From positions 1 to 9,310 of the forward strand of contig JAGXNR010000102.1 in NCBI GenBank assembly GCA_019894875.1: a stretch of DNA of 9,310 bases, given 5' to 3'. Of the stretch, positions 1 to 5,739 are shown one piece after another. This stretch comes from Promethearchaeota archaeon (lineage in GTDB: Archaea; Asgardarchaeota; Lokiarchaeia; Sigynarchaeales; SOKP01). Under the pieces are notes generated by a model. The model worked only from the letters and a program-made list of their open reading frames with translations, did not search any database and was not told the DNA's origin. Each line of letters opens with the position of its first letter. Position 1 is the first letter of the stretch. A program made the position numbers and the translations under genes.

Positions 1-2
1 GT

Positions 3-1214
3 ATAAATAACCTCGAGGAAAAAGAATATTATTCATTATACTCATCTGAATTTTCACAAAGGATAATGCTTTCAATTATCAAGCCAGCATCTTATCTATT
101 ATACGAGTACAAAAAATCAATTGATTTACTTACAATCTCAGAAATACTCTCATTGGATAACATCAAGGTCATATCTGCACCTTCAGCAACCATTTTAAAA
201 TGGGCAGATATAGAAAAACTAACCTTAGGAATAAAAAACTCTTTAACTTTTCATGATATAGGTAAATCTAAAGCTTTAGATGAATTATTAAAGATTATCG
301 AAGAAAAGGGATTAATTAAGGCCTCTAAAATAATCCAAAAAAGATTATCCAAGAAATTCTCTAATGCTGTATTAGTTTTTAGCATCAGTTCTTTATCTGA
401 GTCTCAATGGGAACTTTTACGTTCCTTCATGGATTGGGAAAAAGATGAGGAGCGTTTTACTAACCTTTATGTTGCTTCTGAAATTGGACCGTTTGCTGCG
501 AGTATCGGGTTTGGAGATTTTGAAGCCTCAAGAAAAAATAGACTTTTTGTATTTCCATTGACTTTTCCAACAATAGAAAGCAAGGGTAAGAAAGAATTAA
601 TTTGTTATTCAGATCAAGCAAGAGGAAGATTGTTTGTTTCAAGGATGCAGAATTCAGAGCCATTGATAAATATTAACACTGGTGATGTTATTAGAATTGA
701 AAATCAAGAGGGATTACCTCAAATTAATGGGAAAATAATACGATTTGGTTTTTCTTTAAAATATCCTATATCCATATCTGAAAAGATAATCCTACCCAGA
801 AATTATAAAGTCTATGTCGGTGATTACTTTACCTGTGAAAATCTTAAAATTATTGAACCTAGAAATCTTCTAAATTGCTTGTCTGAAAACTGTAAAGATG
901 ATATAGATACTATGTTATTAGTAAAAAATGGGGATAATTTAATATCTTTAAAAATGATTATACCTCATTTTATTAATGGTCCGTGTTCTGATTCTGAAAA
1001 GTATTCTAAAATTGTAGGAAATTGCCCTAAACCTAAAGATCTCATCAAATCAATAAAGAATGGAAAGGTAGAGTTGAAAATAATAGATGAACAACCTGTA
1101 CAATTCCTGAAAAATCGAACCGAAATGTTATCTAAAGTCAGAGAGGGCAAAATTCCGAAAGGTATCTTAAAGAAGTGGCCGTTATATATTATAATTCCTA
1201 GTGAGGATAAGTAG
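3..1214 (+). CDS. Adenylate-forming (ANL/PaaK-like) protein, 5' end missing
   Basis: The frame is open from the first bases of the window, so the ATG at 66 is probably an internal methionine and the true start lies upstream. 403 residues are visible. Counting from that ATG, residues 135-148 (LYVASEIGPFAASI) resemble the aromatic-x-x-x-E motif A5 of the ANL superfamily. Residues 187-212 (GRLFVSRMQNSEPL, then NTGDVIRIE) resemble the motif that ends in TGD. The spacing of about 67 residues between them fits phenylacetate-CoA ligase (PaaK)-type enzymes, which activate a carboxylic acid as acyl-AMP. The P-loop (TSGTTG-type) motif would lie near or upstream of the window edge and is not seen. The C-terminal 150 residues do not show the usual PaaK signature and carry several cysteines. 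The family call is motif-based and moderate; the substrate cannot be told. The following genes are on the other strand, so the gene appears to end its unit. Confidence 0.55.
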   Translation: MNNLEEKEYYSLYSSEFSQRIMLSIIKPASYLLYEYKKSIDLLTISEILSLDNIKVISAPSATILKWADIEKLTLGIKNSLTFHDIGKSKALDELLKIIEEKGLIKASKIIQKRLSKKFSNAVLVFSISSLSESQWELLRSFMDWEKDEERFTNLYVASEIGPFAASIGFGDFEASRKNRLFVFPLTFPTIESKGKKELICYSDQARGRLFVSRMQNSEPLININTGDVIRIENQEGLPQINGKIIRFGFSLKYPISISEKIILPRNYKVYVGDYFTCENLKIIEPRNLLNCLSENCKDDIDTMLLVKNGDNLISLKMIIPHFINGPCSDSEKYSKIVGNCPKPKDLIKSIKNGKVELKIIDEQPVQFLKNRTEMLSKVREGKIPKGILKKWPLYIIIPSEDK

Positions 1215-1233
1215 TAAGGAAATTCTTGCGATA

Positions 1234-1383
1234 TTAATATGTAGTCTTTTTAATCGATTTTGAAATCTTTTTTAGTTTCTTTTCTAATCCCAGATTCTGT
1301 TGATAGATCTTACTTCTAATCTTATCTTGTTCCTTTTCAACATCTTTTTCCTTTTTAGAGCCTTTGAAAAAAGATTTGAATTC
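1234..1383 (-). pseudogene. Lysine-rich gene end without a start codon
   Basis: An open stretch of 49 codons on the minus strand lies between a TGA (1384-1386) and a TAA (1234-1236). Its translation is lysine- and glutamate-rich and helix-prone (it contains FKSFFKGSKKEKDVEKEQDK) and has no ATG, GTG or TTG start. It looks like the remains of a coding sequence rather than a working gene, and it sits directly downstream of another gene remnant. The short basic, charged composition recalls the first helix of several protein families, but I do not recognise it and give no function. The stretch could be chance, since an open run of this size is not rare. Confidence 0.25.
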
Positions 1384-1393
1384 TCAAAATGGA

Positions 1394-1537
1394 TTATCTA
1401 ATTGTTCCCCCACAATTTAGACAATGTTTTACCTTAATATTTATAGGCTTTATATGTTTCATTAGCTCATTTTCAAATTTGGGCTTTATTTCTACCAATA
1501 TTAGATCATCGATAGAGATCAATGTGAGTTTTCCTTT
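1394..1537 (-). pseudogene. C-terminal remnant of a PD-(D/E)XK nuclease-like paralogue
   Basis: This stretch translates to 47 residues beginning KGKLTLISIDDLIL and ending KHCLNCGGTIR. It aligns without gaps over most of its length with the last 50 residues of the nuclease-like protein encoded at 5722-6231 (KGKLKLISVEDIML ... RHCPNCGIEL), including the CxxC knuckle. It has no plausible start codon and is preceded in frame by TGA (1538-1540). The catalytic and membrane segments of the parent gene are absent, so this is a truncated relic. It lies in the same reading frame as the thioredoxin-like gene just upstream and begins six bases after that gene's stop codon, which suggests a deletion that brought the two together. 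The homology is seen directly; the deletion is inferred. Confidence 0.75.
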
Positions 1538-1543
1538 TCAGAA

Positions 1544-1825
1544 TTATAATTTAGCAGGTTCAATAACTCTAAACAAATCACGTGCGAGTTTTTTCATGAT
1601 TGGAACATGTCCTTCCGTTAGAACATGATCTTCAAATATAATCGCTGGTGGGAGTAAATCCCCATATTTTTTTTTAGTCTCATTCGAATAAACATCTTCA
1701 TAGCTTAATTCGATTTTCTCTTGAAAATTAGGTATCGAAGCAAACATGTGCTCTATAATTTTCACTGTTTTGCAGCATTTAGCACAATAATTTTCTTCTT
1801 CTTCACTTTTTAACAAAACATGCAA
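1544..1825 (-). CDS. Small thioredoxin-fold protein
   Basis: 93 residues. A redox-type CxxC is seen at Cys14-Cys17 (YCAKCCKTVKIIEHM), with an extra Cys18 directly after it. Downstream, LLPPAIIFED (57-66) looks like the cis-proline loop and strand of the thioredoxin fold, followed by a terminal helix. The size and the motif near the N-terminus fit the small archaeal thioredoxin/glutaredoxin-like proteins (TM0996/MTH895 type), which are cytosolic dithiol oxidoreductases or metal/thiol handlers. The sequence does not tell what reduces it or what it acts on. It starts at ATG 1825; a TATA-like stretch on the minus strand lies at about 1838-1848 and another at about 1880-1892. No redox partner is encoded next to it. 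Fragments of other genes follow its stop codon immediately. Confidence 0.7.
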   Translation of the reverse strand: MHVLLKSEEEENYCAKCCKTVKIIEHMFASIPNFQEKIELSYEDVYSNETKKKYGDLLPPAIIFEDHVLTEGHVPIMKKLARDLFRVIEPAKL

Positions 1826-2299
1826 AATTAGCTTTGATATTATATATCACTATAAGTCAAATATTCCTTGTAACTTAAATTATTAAATATTTTATCTAAT
1901 AAATGATTTCTGAAAGAATTCAAGCTTTTTCTTAATAACAACTTCCATTAGACATCTACCAATTTATCCAATATTTATGAAACCCCTTTAATTTAAAGAT
2001 AATTTTCAATTTTAAAAATCAAATAAATTTAAACATAAGAAAAGTAAATTTTCATAATAGGGATGAAAGAATTAACCACTAAAGTGTCCGAGTTTTGATT
2101 TATTCTAGGGCTGCTATGGAGCACTATGGTTTCATAACAATAAGCTGTCTTTCTAAAAATAGTAAATTAAATTAAATTTCAACCATTCAACACCAAATTC
2201 ATTCTTATCATTTTTATTGAATTTCATAAAAATTTTACTTTTTTACTCTCTCATGTTTTAACAGAATAATCCAACTATAAATATTTCACATTCCAGTTT
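1826..2299. other. Intergenic stretch, 474 bp, no supported gene
   Basis: AT-rich DNA with many stops in all frames. Two very short reading frames are present: 2153-2227 on the minus strand (24 residues, MKFNKNDKNEFGVEWLKF...) and about 2096-2176 on the plus strand (26 residues from a TTG). Neither has a clear ribbosome binding site or a recognisable product. At 2061 the bases GGATGAAAGAATTAAC nearly match the start of the broken gene at 8070 (GGATGAAAGAGTTAAC), giving Met-Lys-Glu-Leu-Thr in both, but the frame closes after 11 codons here. The stretch may hold decayed genes. Confidence 0.4.
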
Positions 2300-2686
2300 C
2301 TAATCCTCTTTTCTTAATATTTCTGATATTTCTAGAGCAGCCTTCTCACATTCAAAAAAAATAAGTCCTAACTTTACATCATTTGTAGTAGATACTGCCA
2401 ACACACCCGTTCCAGCTTCAAAAACCAATAAATAACCATCAATCCCCTTAATATATAACTGTGTAAATTCACCAATATTCATATCCATGACTGCTTTTTC
2501 AGACAAGGAAAGCAAGGTAGCAACCATAGCAGAAATTAAGGTTTCATTCGATCCTCGTGGGATAACTGAAACAATAGGGAGTCCTTCAACAGATGAAATT
2601 GTCGCAATTGTTATATCAGGATTATTTGATAATAATCTTTTTAAAACAGCTTCTAATTTTCCTAGGAAATCATTTTCTTCAGGCAT
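2300..2686 (-). CDS. Roadblock/LC7 domain protein
   Basis: 128 residues, a single Roadblock/LC7 domain spanning about 8-122. Seen features are the first helix (FLGKLEAVLKRLL), the strand ITIATISSVEGLPIVSV (25-41), the long central helix (49-67) and the strand block FTQLYIKGIDGYLLVFEAG (74-92), then AVSTTNDVKLGLIFF. Proteins of this fold (MglB, dynein LC7, Ragulator subunits) form dimers that bind or regulate Ras-like small GTPases; Asgard archaea have many. It is closely similar to the C-terminal domain of the fusion at 3246-4070 (shared GEF-QL-I-G--GYLLV and KLGLI patterns), so the two may heterodimerise; this is inference. It has its own TATA box with a leader of only a few bases, and no ribosome binding site is seen. 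The 47-aa gene lies 102 bp upstream on the same strand. Confidence 0.88.
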   Translation of the reverse strand: MPEENDFLGKLEAVLKRLLSNNPDITIATISSVEGLPIVSVIPRGSNETLISAMVATLLSLSEKAVMDMNIGEFTQLYIKGIDGYLLVFEAGTGVLAVSTTNDVKLGLIFFECEKAALEISEILRKED

Positions 2687-2710
2687 TTTATTTTTTAGTT
2701 TTTTTTCTCA

Positions 2711-2724
2711 ATCTATATAAAATA
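2711..2724 (-). promoter_or_regulatory. TATA box of the Roadblock gene
   Basis: On the minus strand this reads ATTTTATATAGA, a good archaeal TATA element centred about 32 bp before the ATG at 2686. Transcription would begin a few bases before the start codon, giving a nearly leaderless message. That fits the absence of a ribosome binding site. Position and sequence are seen; activity is inferred. Confidence 0.55.
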
Positions 2725-2788
2725 AATTTTAAAATAATCCCATGTCAAATGGCTTATTATTTCAATGTTTTCTTTTTGCACTACGATT

Positions 2789-2932
2789 TTACTTAGCTAT
2801 TTGTTCATGTTCTATAGGTATATCCTTATTTGGATTAACTCTCTTCACGAATTTAATTAAATCTCGACAAAGATCTAAAAGAAAGTCAATATCATCTGAA
2901 ATATTAATCTCTTTACTATCGGAATTGCTCAT
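2789..2932 (-). CDS. 47-aa acidic small protein
   Basis: An ATG-started reading frame of 47 residues beginning MSNSDSKEINISDDIDFLLD and ending IPIEHEQIAK. It has an acidic N-terminus, one amphipathic helix (about 12-31, DDIDFLLDLCRDLIKFVKRV) and a short tail; no signal peptide or metal motif. The composition looks like real protein rather than antisense noise, and a TATA element lies about 32 bp before the ATG, which predicts a very short leader. It is the first gene on the leftward side of the divergent block and is followed 102 bp later by the Roadblock gene. I do not recognise its family. Being a small partner or modulator of the Roadblock proteins is a guess from position only. Confidence 0.6.
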   Translation of the reverse strand: MSNSDSKEINISDDIDFLLDLCRDLIKFVKRVNPNKDIPIEHEQIAK

Positions 2933-2955
2933 TTTTAAAATATTAGATTAAGAAT

Positions 2956-2970
2956 TATTTTGTATATTAA
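2956..2970 (-). promoter_or_regulatory. TATA box of the 47-aa gene
   Basis: The minus strand reads TTAATATACAAAAT, centred about 32 bp before the ATG at 2932, the spacing expected for a short-leader archaeal promoter. The tandem repeat at 2977-2998 lies directly upstream, where TFB recognition or an activator would sit. Confidence 0.45.
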
Positions 2971-2976
2971 GTATAC

Positions 2977-2998
2977 TCACTTGTATATCACTTGTATA
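2977..2998. repeat. Tandem 11-bp repeat, operator-like
   Basis: Two exact head-to-tail copies of TCACTTGTATA, with further GTATA cores at 2962 and 2971. The unit length is one helical turn. It lies just upstream of the TATA box of the 47-aa gene. The ten bases ACTTGTATAC at 2990-2999 recur at 6347-6356 in the toxin-antitoxin promoter. Confidence 0.5.
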
Positions 2999-3245
2999 CT
3001 TATCTATTTAAATCTTTGTGTTTCAGTATTATTAATATCTATATCCCCTCATATTTAAATATGATAATATACAATTAATATACAGATATAATTAAAAATA
3101 AGAAAATATCACAATTATTAAATTGTAATTATAAGGACATATTAATCAAAAGAGATTGATACTCACAATTGGTATTTACTAATCGATATGAGTCAGTGAG
3201 GAAAACTAAAGTGAAGGGTGAGAAATTATTACGCTAAATTCTGAA

Positions 3246-4070
3246 ATGGGACTAAGTAATAAAGACCGTATATTGGATCTTCTTAAAACTAATTCACTAA
3301 CCAGCAATATAATCGCAGATAAACTGAATCTGAGTAAACAAGATACACGTACTTATCTTCTACGACTAAAAAAAGAAGATAAGATTAGAACTCTTGGAAA
3401 AAGAGGAAGACAATATATCTATTCTTATAAAACTTATAAAGCTCCATCTGATATGGAAAAATCTCGTATTGATAGAAATATGCTTGTTGAAGTTTTGAGA
3501 GATTATCTTGAGTCTGAACCAAATTTTAAAAAGGAAGTTAACAAGAAAATTGCTGAACTCGAAGCGAAACTTAACACCCTTGCTTCCAAAACAAACGAAA
3601 CTTATTCTGAAATAGAAGAAGAGCTTGAATATTTACAAGACATCGAGCACCCTGATAAACAGAGTTTAAGATTCCCCGAATTCTTATCCCAACAAATTGT
3701 TGAATCCCCTGTTGTAGAAAATCTTAACAATATACTCGTGAAATTAATAGCTTCCAATCCGGAAGTAAAAGGGGCAGTAATCGTTTCTGTTGAAGGTGAA
3801 ATATTTACTTCGGCTCTTCCTCAGGATGTTGATGAGGCAACAATCGCTGTAATGACCGCTGCACTTCTTTCATTAGCCGAAAGCGCCATAACTTTGATAA
3901 AAGATGGTGAATTTGAACAACTATTTATTCGAGGGGGAGTAGGATACCTTCTTGTTCTCCCTGCAGGACTCAATGCTATATTATCTGTCTCTACATCGAA
4001 AAATATAAAACTTGGATTAATATATAACGATTGTAAGCAGGTTTCTGAACAGATCGCGAAATTAATTTGA
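3246..4070 (+). CDS. Winged-helix / coiled-coil / Roadblock fusion protein
   Basis: 274 residues in three parts. Residues 5-62 form a winged helix-turn-helix: RILDLLKTNSLTSNIIADKL, the recognition-helix region SKQDTRTYLLRLKKEDKI, then a basic wing (LGKRGRQYIYSY). Residues 75-133 are charged and heptad-like (KKEVNKKIAELEAKLNTLAS), a probable coiled coil. Residues 155-270 are a Roadblock/LC7 domain with VKGAVIVSVEGEIF, GEFEQLFIRGGVGYLLVLPAG and SVSTSKNIKLGLIY. Known Roadblock domains dimerise and interact with small GTPases; the N-terminal part should bind DNA. The protein is thus likely a transcription factor whose activity depends on dimerisation or on a GTPase partner (inference). The ATG at 3246 is chosen because the frame closes at a TGA (3219-3221). 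GGTGA at 3217-3221 is too far away to be a normal ribosome binding site. It faces the paralogous free Roadblock gene across a repeat-rich region and ends at a hairpin. Confidence 0.88.
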   Translation: MGLSNKDRILDLLKTNSLTSNIIADKLNLSKQDTRTYLLRLKKEDKIRTLGKRGRQYIYSYKTYKAPSDMEKSRIDRNMLVEVLRDYLESEPNFKKEVNKKIAELEAKLNTLASKTNETYSEIEEELEYLQDIEHPDKQSLRFPEFLSQQIVESPVVENLNNILVKLIASNPEVKGAVIVSVEGEIFTSALPQDVDEATIAVMTAALLSLAESAITLIKDGEFEQLFIRGGVGYLLVLPAGLNAILSVSTSKNIKLGLIYNDCKQVSEQIAKLI

Positions 4071-4097
4071 ATCCTAAATCTTTTGTAGATTAAGGAT
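4071..4097 (+). terminator. Hairpin directly after the fusion gene
   Basis: ATCCTAAATCT and AGATTAAGGAT form an 11-bp stem with one mismatch around a 5-base loop (TTTGT), beginning at the base after the TGA stop codon. There is no strong T-run after it, so it may protect the 3' end or mark termination rather than act alone as a terminator. Confidence 0.4.
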
Positions 4098-4181
4098 GAG
4101 CACTCAATTGCTTTAAAAATAAACCTTTCACTACAACTCGAGTTTAATAATTATATAAATAAAACAGAATCTTTTGTCTTA

Positions 4182-4322
4182 TTAGGCATAGTCCTTCCTT
4201 ACTGCGTTATGAACTGTATTTATAGTTCCACATTTCTCGCAATATTTATATAATATATGGGAAAACTCCCCATAATTAGAACAAACGAATTTGTATGTGT
4301 CTCTAAATAATTTTTTTTTCAT
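4182..4322 (-). CDS. Small zinc-ribbon protein, copy 1 (degraded metal site)
   Basis: 46 residues starting MKKKLFRDTYKFVCSNYGEF and containing YCEKCG (27-32). It is a close paralogue of the protein at 4442-4588: same length, shared KLFR-TYKFVCS, FSH and CEKCG segments, and the same flanks at a 260-bp period. In copy 2 the first metal knuckle is CSKCG; here it is CSNYG, so one of four cysteines is replaced by tyrosine. The intact fold would be a one-zinc ribbon; copy 1 may bind metal weakly or use His22. The ATG at 4322 is used because the upstream in-frame codon that is ATG in copy 2 is ATA here. An AGGA-like element precedes it. The function is unknown; such mini zinc ribbons often bind nucleic acids or larger partners. 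Confidence 0.65.
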   Translation of the reverse strand: MKKKLFRDTYKFVCSNYGEFSHILYKYCEKCGTINTVHNAVRKDYA

Positions 4323-4401
4323 TTCTATAAAATTCCTACTTCAATATATAAAAAGGAAATATAAACGTTAAAATATATACGTCTTTTGCGAACCTTTTTA
4401 T

Positions 4402-4423
4402 CGTTTTTTACTAAAAAAAAGCG
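4402..4423 (-). terminator. Hairpin between the two zinc-ribbon genes
   Basis: CGTTTTTT and AAAAAAAAGCG pair around a short loop, 19 bp beyond the stop codon of copy 2 on the minus strand. The same element occurs upstream of copy 2 (4659-4684), so it is part of the duplicated unit. It could end transcription of copy 2 before the promoter of copy 1. Confidence 0.35.
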
Positions 4424-4441
4424 GATAAGGATGTTGTCATA

Positions 4442-4588
4442 TTATCTATAATCCTGTCTTCCAGCGGAATGAATTGTACTAATCGCTCCACATTTCTCGC
4501 AATCTTCATGTATCGTATGGGAAAACACCCCACACTTCGAACAAACGAATTTGTATGTGCCCCTAAATAATTTTTTATTCATTTGCAT
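4442..4588 (-). CDS. Small zinc-ribbon protein, copy 2
   Basis: 48 residues from the ATG at 4588, or 46 from the in-frame ATG at 4582. The upstream ATG is preferred because GAGGA lies about five bases before it. The sequence shows YKFVCSKCGVF followed by DCEKCGA: two CxxC knuckles (Cys16/Cys19 and Cys30/Cys33, longer numbering) spaced as in a single zinc ribbon, with a conserved FSH between them. No membrane segment or signal is seen. It is the intact member of a tandem pair with 4182-4322. Both read toward the fusion gene and end convergent with it. The role is unknown. Confidence 0.7.
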   Translation of the reverse strand: MQMNKKLFRGTYKFVCSKCGVFSHTIHEDCEKCGAISTIHSAGRQDYR

Positions 4589-4658
4589 AAAATTCCTCTT
4601 CAATATACAATAAGGAAATACAGATATTAAAACTTATGCGTCTTTTGTAAAACTTCTT

Positions 4659-4684
4659 AGCGTTTTTTACTAATAAAAAGCGCT
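4659..4684. other. Hairpin upstream of zinc-ribbon copy 2
   Basis: AGCGTTTTTTA-CTAA-TAAAAAGCGCT forms an 11-bp stem with one mismatch. It matches the hairpin at 4402-4423 and lies about 70 bp before the start of copy 2 on the minus strand. Confidence 0.4.
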
Positions 4685-4989
4685 CTTAATATATTAAACA
4701 GCAAATTCTACTAATTTTAAATATTTCTTTTAAAAACTGAACCTTTTTATCGCACTTAGCTAATAAAAATAGTTCTTAATCGAGTAAATCATAAGAATCT
4801 AAAAACTATTCCAGAATGTATTAAAAACTTGAAAATTTATATCATAAATTTGGTGATTTTTTGATTATGATGTGTTTACAAAAATTCCGAGAAATTCTTT
4901 TCTAATTTTGTAAATAATTATAAATCTGCTTAAATTATTACGTTTTGAAAGTTTTAATTATTAACTTAAAATGGGTGAAAATTTGAATC
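4685..4989. other. Intergenic stretch with a third, degenerate flank copy
   Basis: No coding sequence is supported. At 4737-4784 lies a third decayed version of the zinc-ribbon upstream flank: GAACCTTTTTATCG (4739-4752) is identical to 4390-4403, followed by CTAATAAAAA and CTTAAT. No third gene copy follows it. The rest is AT-rich. The promoter of the rightward gene at 4990 should lie in 4910-4960; a TATAAATC stretch at 4919-4926 and TTATTACG at 4935-4942 are conserved in the truncated copy at 7264-7279. Confidence 0.5.
4974..4978 (+). promoter_or_regulatory. Ribosome binding site GGTGA
   Basis: GGTGA matches the archaeal 16S rRNA 3' end and lies 11 bases before the ATG at 4990. It is conserved in the truncated copy (GGTGA at 7313-7317, eight bases before ATG 7326), which supports both starts. 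An upstream ATG at 4971 is out of frame and closes quickly. Confidence 0.6.
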
Positions 4990-5739
4990 ATGGCTGTGAA
5001 GGATATAAAAGATTATTATATTAAAAGAAAGCCAAAATTGATGAAAAGTTTTACGAAGGAATTAGAAACTGCTAGAGAATTGTTCACTAAAAAGTTTAGC
5101 GAAGCCAAGGTTGATGAAATATTTAGTAAAGTAAAATCGGAATATGAAAACTTAATTCCCGAAATACCTTATATCGGTGGAATTAAAAATCGATCAACCG
5201 ATATCATTGTTGAGGCTGTGTCCTATCTCGCAATGTTTCGAGTCCTAGAAAAAGAAGGATTCACGCTACGAGATATTGGGGAATTCTTTTATGAAATCTG
5301 CGATATATCTGGAAATAGTAGAAAAAATGATCTTTCAAAAAACGGGATAGATCCCTCCCAAATTCCATTTGACCCAGCCAATGTTGATTTAAGGAAAAAA
5401 CGGTCTGAAACATCTAAATTAAGGAACTATCCAGATGATTGGGTTATGGATTTTGTAGAAGGTAATGGTAAAACCTTTGAATGGGGATTTAATATATATG
5501 AGTGTGGAATTCATAAAGTATATAAGAAGTTAGATGCTGAAAAATATGTTCACTTGTTCTGTTTAGCTGATTTCTCTGCTGCGAATATTTTAGGATATGG
5601 ATTCACCCGCACTCAAACTCTTGGATTCGGTGCTTCCATGTGTGACCATAGATATGTCAAAAATTACAAAACTCCAAAAGGTTGGCCACCAGATGACCTA
5701 CCTGAATATAAAATAAATTTTCTAAAATCTTTTATCTAA
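4990..5739 (+). CDS. L-2-amino-thiazoline-4-carboxylic acid hydrolase-like protein
   Basis: 249 residues. The C-terminal half carries the family's hallmark: CLADFSAANILGYGFTRTQT (191-210) followed by LGFGASMCDHRYVK (211-224). This is the pattern of an Asp/Cys-containing cluster, R-T-x-T, then G-x-x-x-C-x-[FH]. The N-terminal half (residues 15-105) is helical, with YIGG-KNRSTD at 61-71. Characterised members hydrolyse L-2-amino-thiazoline-4-carboxylate in bacterial cysteine production; most archaeal members are uncharacterised, so the substrate here is open. No membrane segment is seen and a cytosolic location is expected. The gene overlaps the convergent nuclease-like gene by 18 bp at its end. 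A broken duplicate of its promoter and first 30 codons lies at 7264-7418. Confidence 0.72.
   Translation: MAVKDIKDYYIKRKPKLMKSFTKELETARELFTKKFSEAKVDEIFSKVKSEYENLIPEIPYIGGIKNRSTDIIVEAVSYLAMFRVLEKEGFTLRDIGEFFYEICDISGNSRKNDLSKNGIDPSQIPFDPANVDLRKKRSETSKLRNYPDDWVMDFVEGNGKTFEWGFNIYECGIHKVYKKLDAEKYVHLFCLADFSAANILGYGFTRTQTLGFGASMCDHRYVKNYKTPKGWPPDDLPEYKINFLKSFI

Larger units (their letters stand above)
2933..3245. promoter_or_regulatory. Repeat-rich divergent control region
   Basis: This 313-bp stretch between the leftward 47-aa gene and the rightward winged-helix/Roadblock gene holds no reading frame but an unusual amount of symmetry. Seen: a tandem exact 11-bp repeat TCACTTGTATA (2977-2987 and 2988-2998); AAGTATAC (2969-2976) facing GTATACTT (2994-3001); TAATATACA twice at 11-bp spacing (3065-3073, 3076-3084), with its inverse TGTATATTA at 2961-2969; the perfect palindrome CATATTTAAATATG (3050-3063); and ACAATT-ATTA-AATTGT (3111-3126). 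The 11-bp spacing puts sites on one face of the helix, as expected for cooperative protein binding. AT-rich DNA makes some palindromes likely by chance, so individual elements are uncertain. The winged-helix protein encoded next door is the obvious candidate binder. Confidence 0.5.
4182..4684. repeat. Tandem duplication, about 260-bp unit
   Basis: Two units of gene plus upstream flank. Unit 1 is about 4182-4423 and unit 2 about 4442-4684. The start codons are 260 bp apart, and both flanks carry ACGTCTTTTG / GCGTCTTTTG and a GTTTTTTACTAA hairpin. Divergence in both coding and flanking bases shows that the duplication is not recent. Confidence 0.75.

Noticed and set aside
66..68. ATG as start of the first gene
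   Set aside because: The frame is open to base 3 with protein-like residues before it, and the ANL-type family needs at least 80 more N-terminal residues.
460..663. Minus-strand frame inside the ANL-like gene
   Set aside because: It is a shadow of the coding strand; low-complexity hydrophobic translation with no promoter.
1389..1628. 79-codon plus-strand frame
   Set aside because: It is antisense to the nuclease relic and to the end of the thioredoxin-like gene, both of which have clear homology or motifs.
2487..2951. Three overlapping plus-strand frames
   Set aside because: They are antisense to the Roadblock gene and the 47-aa gene, rich in Phe/Leu/Ile from complementing those codons, and show no motif.
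4182..4684. Possible CRISPR or satellite array from the 260-bp repeats
   Set aside because: There are only two long units, each encoding the same small zinc ribbon with protein-level conservation; there are no short repeats with unique spacers.
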